Shown here in pieces: positions 1-5,266 of a stretch of DNA of 5,266 nt. A program made the translations under genes and the position numbers. The number at the start of each line of letters is the position of its first letter. Positions within the stretch are counted from its first letter, which is position 1. Source of the DNA: Bacteroidia bacterium (GTDB lineage Bacteria; Bacteroidota; Bacteroidia; Cytophagales; Cyclobacteriaceae); assembly GCA_016650355.1 (NCBI GenBank), contig JAENVX010000297.1, positions 1 to 5,266 of the forward strand. The letters run 5' to 3'. The notes under the pieces were generated by a model. The model saw only the letters and a list, made by a program, of their open reading frames with translations. It did not search any database and was not told the DNA's origin.

Positions 1-141
1 GAAGACCCTGTTGCCGAAGAGATTCTTAAAGGCGAAGTCGTTGAAGGTGGAACTATTCTTGCCGATTATGAAGGAACGGGCGAAGAATTAGTAATCAAGG
101 TAAAGAAGCCAAAGTCGTCTTCGAAAGAAAAGAAAGAGTAA
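1..141 (+). CDS. clpC: Clp/Hsp100 ATPase (ClpC-type), C-terminal end only
   Basis: The first codon of the window is in frame and the reading continues for 46 residues to TAA at 139-141; the 5' part lies outside. The visible protein begins EDPVAEEILKGEVVEGG and goes on to a short beta-strand-like stretch (residues about 30-35, EELVIKV). This is the pattern of the D2 small domain that ends Clp/Hsp100 unfoldases (a D-P-[LIV]-A-E-x-[IL]-L-x-G helix, then E-G-x-x-[IL]-x-x-D-Y). In the family these hexameric ATPases unfold proteins in the cytoplasm, and ClpC feeds them to ClpP. The last 13 residues form a low-complexity Lys/Ser/Glu tail (KKPKSSSKEKKE). ClpC is preferred over ClpB from the flavour of the ending and its frequency in Bacteroidota; the deciding N-terminal and middle domains are not visible, so the symbol is tentative. 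Confidence 0.72.
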   Translation, partial: EDPVAEEILKGEVVEGGTILADYEGTGEELVIKVKKPKSSSKEKKE

Positions 142-161
142 ATCTGACAATATAAAATTTG

Positions 162-187
162 AAGGGCGGTATATCCGCCCTTTTTTT
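162..187 (+). terminator. Rho-independent terminator of the Clp ATPase gene
   Basis: An 8-bp stem, AAGGGCGG (162-169) with CCGCCCTT (175-182), closes a 5-nt loop (TATAT) and runs into a seven-T tract (181-187). It begins 20 nt after the Clp stop codon. Read on the - strand the same stem is followed by the looser T-rich stretch TTCAAATTTT, and it lies about 46 nt past the stop of the convergent VWA gene. It may therefore work in both directions, though less strongly on the - strand. Confidence 0.9.
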
Positions 188-228
188 GTGTCTTCTTGTG
201 TACTTAGTTCAAACATAAGTTTCACGGA

Positions 229-2301
229 TCAATACCCTCCTGAATATTTTCTGACAAACCACTCGGTGCTGATCAACATAAGCAGCAAAAAGAAAACCCA
301 TTTGAGATTAATCAATGAATTAAAAGATTCATCAGAATGAATCAGGCTTTTGACTTTGGTTTGCTGAAAATCTTCGCCAAGGTTGGCTAAATCCTTTATA
401 GTATAAAATTTTCCACCTGTCTGTGTTGCCATCTTTCGCAACAAGTCAAAATCAGCTGTTAGATTTTGGGCCTCTATTGTTTGGGCGGTTACCAGGAACT
501 CACCACGTACTTCTTCAGGTTTGTCGAAACCCTTTGTTGTCGTTGCTCTGTAGCGGTATACACCCTCCTCCATACTGCCAATGCGATAACGAGAACTTCC
601 CTGACTGGTGATGTAATCATAATGCTTCATCCCTCCTTTCTCGTCAATTAACTCTATATCAATTTTATTCCCATAGACTTGCTCATATAAATCGTTGTAG
701 ACCTGACTTTCGAATACCACAGGTTCAGTATCCGTAAACTCATTTTGAACCGGGAAGCTTCTAAACTTCCTCTTATCTTCCTTTGTACTGAGGTATTGAA
801 ATAACTTTCCGAAAACTTCATCAAACGCTTCCGTTTTTTCAGTTTCAGAAAATTCATTGAGCCGCCAGCGCCAAAGACCATCTCCTATTATTATACCCAT
901 CTTTCGATTATTCTCATCAAGGCTTAGTACCAACGGTCGTTCAGTCGCAACACTGCCAATTCTTTGATATAATAAAACCTGCGCTGTAGCTGGAAAAGTA
1001 AATTTTCCAAACGGCACCGATGCTGGAGGATAGCGCGAAAAAACTCCGTTAATGTTTTCAGCAAACCCAAAATCTCTGAACTGTGAATTGATTAAAGGTG
1101 TCACCTCATCCCATTGTCCCACATTTTCGAACGTTATAGGAATTCCTGAAGCTACCAATCGCCTAAGATTCGTTTTTGGCCCAATCATCGCTAACATGGC
1201 TGTACCATTTTTATAGAATTTAGAAAACAGGCTGTTGGTTTTCCCCTCACTATCTGCTACCTGCTGAAAGATCACAAGGTCTGCCAACTCAAGTTGAGCG
1301 CCAGGTGTTTCTTTTACTCCCGGAACATGAAGTACGAATTCATAATTTGAATTTTGCTCAACAACCGATCGAATTACTTTTATGTCAGGATGAGGGGCGG
1401 GTGCAACCAATACTATTTTTTTCTTTCCCTCAATCACTTCAATAAATGCGCTTGCCCTGTTGTTTCGTTGATTCATTTCCTGGGGCAACCGATCAAGAAC
1501 TATATCAAAACGTTGAATACCCTTCTCCTTAGCCTCCAGTTCAAAATCAAATTCGAGTAGTTGTTTACCCAATGATTTTTTCTGTTGTCGCTCAACCAAT
1601 TTCCCTTCGTGAAAGACGGAAGCGATCACTTCCTGATTTTGGATACCCTTTAGCAAAGCTTCAACCCGAAGTGGAAAGCTATTTCCCTGATAGGCAAGCT
1701 TATTATACGCCAGATTCTTCAAAACAAGGTCTAACCTATTGGAGGTGTCGCCAACACCAACAGTATAAACCGGAATTCTAAAAAGATTGTAAAGTGGAGA
1801 AGCGCCTGAATTGTAAATGCCATCAGATACTAGAACTATGCTTGCCAGATTTTTACCCTCATAATCTGCCGTCAGTTTTTTAATTGCACCAGATAAATCG
1901 GAGCTCTGGTTCGTATAGGCAATACTTTCTATCTCCTCATTTTCAAGATTCTTTTGGGCGACCTCAAATCCTTCATCCATTAATTTCTCCGTTAGGTTGT
2001 CTATTCCCTGTTGAACCATCAGCCGATTAGTTGAGTCTACGGCTTCTTTTACTGAAATGGAATTATCCATTAGTATAACAACTGCGGGTTTCTCAAAAAT
2101 ATTATGTGTGAGCTTAAGTATTGGGCCCAGTAATAGAACAGCTAAAAAAGTAACGAGCACAGCACGGAGAGCAAAAAGGAGTTGGTTGGTCCGTTTGCTC
2201 CATGTATGTTTTGCTTTGTACAAAAGATACCCATAGCCAATCCCTGCCGCAACGCAAACAATAATAAAAGCTGGTGATGATTCAAATAGTAGTCGTTGCA
2301 T
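229..2301 (-). CDS. Membrane-anchored VWA-domain protein with GATase-like region
   Basis: A 690-residue protein of a Bacteroidota envelope family without an assigned function. Two N-terminal hydrophobic helices (about 9-28 and 41-62) are followed by a von Willebrand A domain (about 72-185). Its metal-binding MIDAS residues are visible: D79-N-S81-I-S83, a Ser-rich SSDLSGA segment (133-139) in place of the usual Thr loop, and VSDG with D160. Next comes a beta-rich, Ig-like stretch (about 190-290), then a Rossmann-like region beginning KKIVLVAP (293-301), resembling the class I glutamine-amidotransferase fold often seen in these proteins; I do not see a catalytic Cys-His-Glu set. One C-terminal helix (about 667-683) is followed by the basic tail RKYSGGY. 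VWA proteins usually act in metal-dependent protein-protein contacts. The ATG at 2301 is preceded by AGAAGAAATATAA, a weak purine-rich leader, and places TM1 immediately after the start. The gene lies 66 nt downstream of rarA and may share its transcript. BatA/BatB-like roles are possible but unproven. Confidence 0.85.
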   Translation of the reverse strand: MQRLLFESSPAFIIVCVAAGIGYGYLLYKAKHTWSKRTNQLLFALRAVLVTFLAVLLLGPILKLTHNIFEKPAVVILMDNSISVKEAVDSTNRLMVQQGIDNLTEKLMDEGFEVAQKNLENEEIESIAYTNQSSDLSGAIKKLTADYEGKNLASIVLVSDGIYNSGASPLYNLFRIPVYTVGVGDTSNRLDLVLKNLAYNKLAYQGNSFPLRVEALLKGIQNQEVIASVFHEGKLVERQQKKSLGKQLLEFDFELEAKEKGIQRFDIVLDRLPQEMNQRNNRASAFIEVIEGKKKIVLVAPAPHPDIKVIRSVVEQNSNYEFVLHVPGVKETPGAQLELADLVIFQQVADSEGKTNSLFSKFYKNGTAMLAMIGPKTNLRRLVASGIPITFENVGQWDEVTPLINSQFRDFGFAENINGVFSRYPPASVPFGKFTFPATAQVLLYQRIGSVATERPLVLSLDENNRKMGIIIGDGLWRWRLNEFSETEKTEAFDEVFGKLFQYLSTKEDKRKFRSFPVQNEFTDTEPVVFESQVYNDLYEQVYGNKIDIELIDEKGGMKHYDYITSQGSSRYRIGSMEEGVYRYRATTTKGFDKPEEVRGEFLVTAQTIEAQNLTADFDLLRKMATQTGGKFYTIKDLANLGEDFQQTKVKSLIHSDESFNSLINLKWVFFLLLMLISTEWFVRKYSGGY

Positions 2302-2367
2302 TTATATTTCTTCTAGACTTGGAATTCCTGTTTCAGCTTGAGAGCATACACTATTTTAACCTTGAGC

Positions 2368-3636
2368 TCAATACCCATATTTATCTCCCCACAATTTCTT
2401 CAAATAATTCCTTAACTCCTCTTCTCTGGAATTATTTCCCGGATCATAAAATTTTGTCCCTTTGATTTGATCTGGTAAAAATTCCATATCCACAAAGTTA
2501 CCTGCAAAACTATGCGCATATTGATACCCCTTACCATACTCTAAATCTTTCATGAGCTTAGTAGGTGCGTTACGAACTGTTAACGGCACAGAAAGGTCAC
2601 CTGTTTCATTTACAATTCTTAAAGCTTTATCAATCGCAGCATAACTTGCATTACTTTTCGGTGAGCTTGCCAGGTAAATTGCACACTGAGAAAGGATAAT
2701 TCTTGCCTCCGGGTATCCAATAACGTCTACGGCTTGAAAAGTATTTGTTGCCATGATCAAAGCTGTGGGGTTTGCATTGCCAATGTCTTCTGATGCAAGG
2801 ATCAACATTCTGCGTGCGATGAATTTAACATCCTCTCCCCCTTCAATCATGCGTGCCAGATAATACACCGCAGCGTTGGGGTCACTGCCCCGAATGGACT
2901 TAATAAATGCCGAAATAATATCATAGTGCTGCTCTCCACTTTTATCGTAGATAGCAATCCTTTTCTGGGCAACCTCAATCACCAAGGTATCCGTGATCTC
3001 AATATCTGCATTTGTAGACTCTGTAATTAATTCAATCAGGTTCAAAAGTTTTCGGGCATCTCCTCCAGAAATATTCAACAAAGCCTGGTGCTCCTTTATT
3101 TTGATTGCCCGATGTTTCAGTACACCATCTTTCTTCATGGCTTGTTCGATCAGGCTAAGAAGATTCTCCTCTGATAGCGGCCTTAACGTGTAAACCTGAC
3201 ATCGCGAAAGCAATGCTGAGTTTACTTCGAAGGAAGGATTTTCTGTAGTTGCTCCAATTAATGTGATTGTGCCCTTTTCAACAGCTCCTAATAAAGCATC
3301 TTGCTGCGATTTATTGAAGCGATGTATCTCATCAATAAATAAAATAGCGCGATTGGTATGTCTGGCTTTCTCAATTATCTCACGCACATCTTTTACACCG
3401 GCACTAACAGCACTGATTATATGAAAAGGTCTTTTTACTTCATTGGCAATAATATTTGCTATCGTTGTTTTTCCTACTCCCGGAGGGCCCCATAAAATCA
3501 TGGAGGGAACGTTGCCAGTAGCAATAGCTTTCCTTATAATTCCGCTAGCTCCAACCAGGTGCTCTTGCCCAATAAGATCTTCCAACCGGGAAGGCCTCAT
3601 CCGTTCTGCTAATGGAGGTGAAGAGTTTGACAGCAT
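2368..3636 (-). CDS. rarA: Replication-associated recombination protein A (RarA/MgsA, AAA+ ATPase)
   Basis: A 422-residue cytoplasmic AAA+ ATPase of the RarA/MgsA/WRNIP1 family, clamp-loader-like tetramers that act at stalled replication forks and single-strand/double-strand junctions. The N-terminus has the family motif LAERMRPSRLEDLIGQEHL (9-27). The Walker A is GPPGVGKT (50-57), the Walker B is ILFIDE followed by IHRFNKSQQD (98-113), sensor 1 lies in GATTENPSF (128-136), the likely arginine finger is R145 in LLSRC, and sensor 2 is R195 in GGDARKLLN. The C-terminal half carries the MgsA oligomerisation domain signature (HYDIISAFIKSIRGSDPNAA, then SEDIGNANP). No key residue is missing, and the length is slightly short of E. 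coli RarA (447 residues). The ATG at 3636 starts at the usual family N-terminus, 10 nt after the stop of the upstream small ORF. There is no Shine-Dalgarno site (leader TGATATAGAA), as is common in this phylum. Confidence 0.96.
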   Translation of the reverse strand: MLSNSSPPLAERMRPSRLEDLIGQEHLVGASGIIRKAIATGNVPSMILWGPPGVGKTTIANIIANEVKRPFHIISAVSAGVKDVREIIEKARHTNRAILFIDEIHRFNKSQQDALLGAVEKGTITLIGATTENPSFEVNSALLSRCQVYTLRPLSEENLLSLIEQAMKKDGVLKHRAIKIKEHQALLNISGGDARKLLNLIELITESTNADIEITDTLVIEVAQKRIAIYDKSGEQHYDIISAFIKSIRGSDPNAAVYYLARMIEGGEDVKFIARRMLILASEDIGNANPTALIMATNTFQAVDVIGYPEARIILSQCAIYLASSPKSNASYAAIDKALRIVNETGDLSVPLTVRNAPTKLMKDLEYGKGYQYAHSFAGNFVDMEFLPDQIKGTKFYDPGNNSREEELRNYLKKLWGDKYGY

Positions 3637-3646
3637 TTCTATATCA

Positions 3647-3952
3647 TCAATAAAACGGCAAGTACGCTAATGTATTATATTGCACAGCAAGAAAACCAGA
3701 TCGTATTAGTACGTACTTAGTAGTTAGAAAAAACTTTCCTTCATAACTCCCGAAAGAAGAAATGGAATTGAAAAATAACTCGCTCAAAGTTTGCCTTCGC
3801 GGAATATCTTTTTGATCACAACGATGACAAAAGGAATCGATAAGTTTGGTGCCACAATTAGGGCAGAATTCGTTGTGCTGTTTTGGCTTGCCTTCCTGCT
3901 CAACATCTATCAAGCCTTCAGAAACGGAGAATGATTTTCCCAACCCATCCAT
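3647..3952 (-). CDS. Short DUF3667-like zinc-ribbon protein, probably truncated
   Basis: A 101-residue ORF with a polar N-terminal leader (1-28), a four-cysteine zinc ribbon (C30-P-N-C33 and C42-H-R-C45-D-Q-K), then RRQTLSEL and GSYEGKFFLTTKYVLIRSGFL. This order (CPNCG, FCxxCxQK, R-x-T-L-x-E-L, K-F-F-x-T-x-K, pro/ser-Gly, Y) matches the start of DUF3667 proteins, a Bacteroidota family of unknown function that normally continues through a conserved GKR-like segment and several transmembrane helices. Here the match frays at QYNTLAYLPFY and stops at two consecutive TGA codons (3649-3644), 10 nt before rarA, so the membrane part is absent. The ATG follows the aldolase stop by 1 nt (TAGGATG), which suggests translational coupling. 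It could be a decaying remnant left by a deletion or a real short soluble variant; the intact Cys4 site leaves both open. The family assignment is from memory of the pattern. Confidence 0.62.
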   Translation of the reverse strand: MDGLGKSFSVSEGLIDVEQEGKPKQHNEFCPNCGTKLIDSFCHRCDQKDIPRRQTLSELFFNSISSFGSYEGKFFLTTKYVLIRSGFLAVQYNTLAYLPFY

Positions 3953-3953
3953 C

Positions 3954-4982
3954 CTAGGTAAAAGAAAGTTTTTTTAATACCGTAATAGTCTTGTCTAGCA
4001 TTGCATCTGTAAAGTCAAGATGAGTGACTAACCTGATTTCAGCCGCACTGAACGCAAGGGACTTAATGCTATGCTCGCCAAGAGTAGTAACGCACTTTTC
4101 GGCTGTCAAGCCGTTTACCACCTCAAAAATTACAATATTAGTGTCCACCGGCATAACTGATTTTACCCATGCCAAACTTTCCAGCGTTTTCCCTAAAGTT
4201 CTGGCCCGTTGATGGTCCTCTTTCAATCGTGCAATATTATTATCTAATGCATAGATTCCGGCTGCAGCCAAATAACCCGCCTGACGCATGGCTCCTCCGA
4301 ACACTTTTCTAATTCGTCTTGCTTTAAGTTCCAGATCTTTTTTGCACACCAATACGGAGCCAACAGGTGCTCCCAATCCCTTCGAAAGACAAATGGAGAT
4401 TGTGTCAAAATATTTTCCGAAATCAGAAGGATTTTCTTTGGTTTCAGTAAGGGCATTAAACAACCTCGCACCATCCATATGCATGTGTATTCCTTTTGTC
4501 CGGCTGAACTCACTGATTATTTTTATCTGATCAATTTTATAATAACTGCCCGCTTCACGCACAACAGTATTCTCCAGTGCTATAGTAGATGTCCGTGCTT
4601 GATGTACATCATTGATGTTGCCTATAACCGGAGCTATTTCATCTATTGAAATCCTTCCACGATCTCCCTGCAATAACTTTGTGCCGATGTTACTGTTGCC
4701 TCCTAATCCTCCACCTTCATATTTGTAGATGTGCGATCCTTTATAACATATTACTTCATCGTAGGGCTGTGTCAATATTTTGATGCCAATTTGATTCGTC
4801 ATTGTACCCGATGGGCAAAAGACCGCAGCCTCCATCCCTAAAAGTGAAGCGCACTTTTTTTCCAGTTTTTTTACAGCAGGATCCTCTCCAAAAACATCAT
4901 CCCCCACTTCGGCAGCAAACATTGCCTCTTTCATGCCAGGGGTTGGCTGCGTTACGGTGTCACTTCGCAAATCAATAATCAT
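3954..4982 (-). CDS. ltaE: Low-specificity L-threonine aldolase (PLP-dependent)
   Basis: A 342-residue fold-type I PLP enzyme, close in length to E. coli LtaE (333). It cleaves L-threonine and L-allo-threonine to glycine and acetaldehyde in the cytoplasm. The family signatures are present in order: DLRSDTVT (4-11), GDDVFGEDP (27-35), the PSGTMTNQI loop (57-65), H84 in GSHIYKYEGGG (expected to stack on the cofactor ring), ENT (137-139), HMDGARLFNA with D170 and R173 (cofactor pyridine and substrate contacts), the Schiff-base lysine K201 in SICLSKGLGAPVGS, and a late Arg (R318 in AEIRLVTH) in the position of the substrate-carboxylate arginine. Nothing essential is missing. The ATG at 4982 gives the standard MIIDLRSDTVT start. 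It is the first gene of the leftward cluster; its stop overlaps the leader of the zinc-ribbon ORF. The leader has no Shine-Dalgarno site and no perfect Bacteroidota promoter; the nearest -7-like word is TTAATTTG, about 20 nt before the ATG. Confidence 0.95.
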   Translation of the reverse strand: MIIDLRSDTVTQPTPGMKEAMFAAEVGDDVFGEDPAVKKLEKKCASLLGMEAAVFCPSGTMTNQIGIKILTQPYDEVICYKGSHIYKYEGGGLGGNSNIGTKLLQGDRGRISIDEIAPVIGNINDVHQARTSTIALENTVVREAGSYYKIDQIKIISEFSRTKGIHMHMDGARLFNALTETKENPSDFGKYFDTISICLSKGLGAPVGSVLVCKKDLELKARRIRKVFGGAMRQAGYLAAAGIYALDNNIARLKEDHQRARTLGKTLESLAWVKSVMPVDTNIVIFEVVNGLTAEKCVTTLGEHSIKSLAFSAAEIRLVTHLDFTDAMLDKTITVLKKLSFT

Positions 4983-5047
4983 AGCACTTAATTCAATCTC
5001 TCAAATTAATAAAAGGTTTTTAAGAAGCTTTAGTATTTTATTTGGGC

Positions 5048-5078
5048 TTGTTTTTTACCCATTATCAGCCTACTTTTG
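5048..5078 (+). promoter_or_regulatory. Bacteroidota-type promoter (-33 TTG, -7 TACTTTTG) facing the repeats
   Basis: TTG at 5048-5050 is followed after 20 nt by TACTTTTG at 5071-5078, an exact match to the TAnnTTTG -7 element of the Bacteroidota primary sigma factor with a normal spacing (about 17-23 nt). Transcription would start near 5084-5088, which is where the first structured repeat begins. It points away from the aldolase gene, so it does not serve that gene. The match is seen directly; activity is inferred. Confidence 0.55.
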
Positions 5079-5086
5079 TGCTCCAA

Positions 5087-5159
5087 ATCGTGGGGTGGGT
5101 CCGCCAGTAGGGCGGATCGTTGGGCTCATATCCGCCAAGAGGCGGACAAAGGTTCGAGA
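5087..5159 (+). repeat. tRNA-fMet-like palindromic repeat, copy 1
   Basis: Four 7-nt arms are visible: GTCCGCC (5099-5105), GGCGGAT (5111-5117), ATCCGCC (5130-5136) and GGCGGAC (5141-5147). Arm 1 pairs with arm 2 and arm 3 with arm 4 as two short hairpins (loops AGTAG and AAGA); alternatively arm 1 pairs perfectly with arm 4 and arm 2 with arm 3 as one long hairpin around a 12-nt loop. The rest resembles initiator tRNA in order: CGTGGGGTGG (5089-5098) like the 5' acceptor strand plus positions 8-10, TCGTTGGGCTCATA (5117-5130) like the anticodon arm with CAT at 5127-5129, and AGGTTCGAG (5150-5158) like the T-loop. The anticodon stem can form only two of five pairs and no complementary 3' acceptor strand follows, so it is not a working tRNA. 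Strand is given by the tRNA-like reading. Confidence 0.8.
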
Positions 5160-5194
5160 AAAGAAGTAATTAGGAGGAACGTTCTTAAAAATAT

Positions 5195-5266
5195 ATCGCG
5201 GGGGGGTCCGCCAGAAGGGCGGATCATTGGGCTCATATCCGCCAAGAGGCGGACACAGGTTAGAGA
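5195..5266 (+). repeat. tRNA-fMet-like palindromic repeat, copy 2 (reaches window end)
   Basis: Direct repeat of the element at 5087-5159, offset by 107 nt. From the first arm onward, 57 of 61 positions agree without gaps; the G-rich lead (TCGCGGGGGG) differs by substitutions and one indel. The arms are GTCCGCC (5206-5212), GGCGGAT (5218-5224), ATCCGCC (5237-5243) and GGCGGAC (5248-5254), all identical to copy 1. The tRNA-like words are slightly more decayed: CATTGGGCTCATA in the anticodon region and GGTTAGAG in place of GGTTCGAG. No TAnnTTTG promoter stands before this copy. The window stops inside or at the end of it, so its right boundary and any further copies are unknown. Confidence 0.8.

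Larger units (their letters stand above)
4983..5266. other. Intergenic region: aldolase leader, divergent promoter, two structured repeats
   Basis: This 284-nt stretch runs from the aldolase start to the window edge and has no credible protein gene. Positions 4983-5047 are AT-rich and form the aldolase leader on the - strand. Positions 5048-5078 hold a + strand promoter. Positions 5087-5159 and 5195-5266 are two copies of a GC-rich structured repeat. The 35-nt spacer between them (5160-5194) is AT-rich with a 6-nt AGGAGG word (5172-5177) that no start codon follows at a sensible distance, and a perfect 8-bp palindrome GAACGTTC (5177-5184). Confidence 0.8.

Noticed and set aside
162..187. A third relic of the right-edge repeat at the Clp terminator
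   Set aside because: It shares the words GGGCGG and ATATCCGCC with the repeat, but it is a single short stem followed by a T-run and is fully explained as an intrinsic terminator.
654..881. 75-codon - strand ORF inside the VWA gene
   Set aside because: It is a shifted frame within a continuous 690-residue coding sequence, with no family signature.
2302..2371. Terminator or operator between rarA and the VWA gene
   Set aside because: TTGAGCTCAA (2362-2371) is a perfect 10-bp palindrome over the rarA stop, but it has no loop and no T-run, and nothing else in the gap forms a convincing hairpin or promoter.
4244..4513. 89-codon - strand ORF inside the aldolase
   Set aside because: It is a shifted frame of the well-conserved aldolase, with no recognisable motif.
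5087..5159. Functional tRNA gene
   Set aside because: A CAT anticodon loop and T-loop-like word are present, but the anticodon stem forms only two pairs, the T-arm cannot form, and no 3' acceptor strand complementary to CGTGGGG exists.
4933..5169. 78-codon + strand ORF running from the antisense of the aldolase start into repeat copy 1
   Set aside because: Its first part is antisense to the conserved aldolase N-terminus and its C-terminal part is simply a translation of the palindromic repeat. Such reading frames are a common artefact of GC-rich repeats.
5172..5177. Shine-Dalgarno site AGGAGG in the spacer
   Set aside because: No start codon opening a reasonable frame follows within normal distance, and the genes in this window do not use strong Shine-Dalgarno sites.
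5087..5266. CRISPR array
   Set aside because: Only two units are seen, each 72-73 nt with internal four-arm structure, and the single spacer is AT-rich; neither size nor form fits CRISPR repeats.

Overview
The window looks like a chromosomal segment of a Bacteroidota bacterium, probably of the Cytophagales type. The reasons are the fairly AT-rich coding DNA, genes without Shine-Dalgarno sites, a textbook Bacteroidota promoter (TTG, 20 nt, TACTTTTG) and protein families typical of the phylum: a membrane VWA/GATase-like protein and a DUF3667-type zinc ribbon. This placement is inferred from sequence character, not from a database search.

Layout. On the + strand, positions 1-141 are the last 46 codons of a Clp/Hsp100 ATPase gene (ClpC type), closed by a strong intrinsic terminator at 162-187. 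The rest of the coding DNA is on the - strand and reads right to left as one compact cluster: a low-specificity L-threonine aldolase (4982-3954); after 1 nt a short DUF3667-like zinc-ribbon ORF that appears cut off (3952-3647); after 10 nt the AAA+ replication-recombination ATPase RarA/MgsA (3636-2368); and after 66 nt a 690-residue membrane-anchored VWA protein (2301-229), which ends convergently with the Clp gene. The close spacing of the first three suggests one transcript. The products (amino-acid metabolism, a possible gene remnant, DNA repair at forks, an envelope protein of unknown role) do not form an obvious pathway, so the cluster is probably positional.

The most unusual part is the right edge, 4983-5266, which has no credible protein gene. 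It holds two copies (5087-5159 and 5195-5266, the second touching the window end) of a GC-rich repeat. Each copy has four 7-nt arms that can fold either as two local hairpins or as one long hairpin. The sequence between and around the arms resembles, in order, the 5' acceptor strand, the anticodon arm (GGGCTCATA, CAT anticodon) and the T-loop (GGTTCGAG) of initiator tRNA-fMet. The repeat therefore looks like a tRNA-fMet-derived composite in which TCCGCC/GGCGGA palindromes occupy the D-arm and the 3' side of the anticodon stem, and the 3' acceptor half is lost. A consensus Bacteroidota promoter points into the first copy, so it may be transcribed. The tRNA resemblance rests on memory of tRNA sequences and has not been computed.
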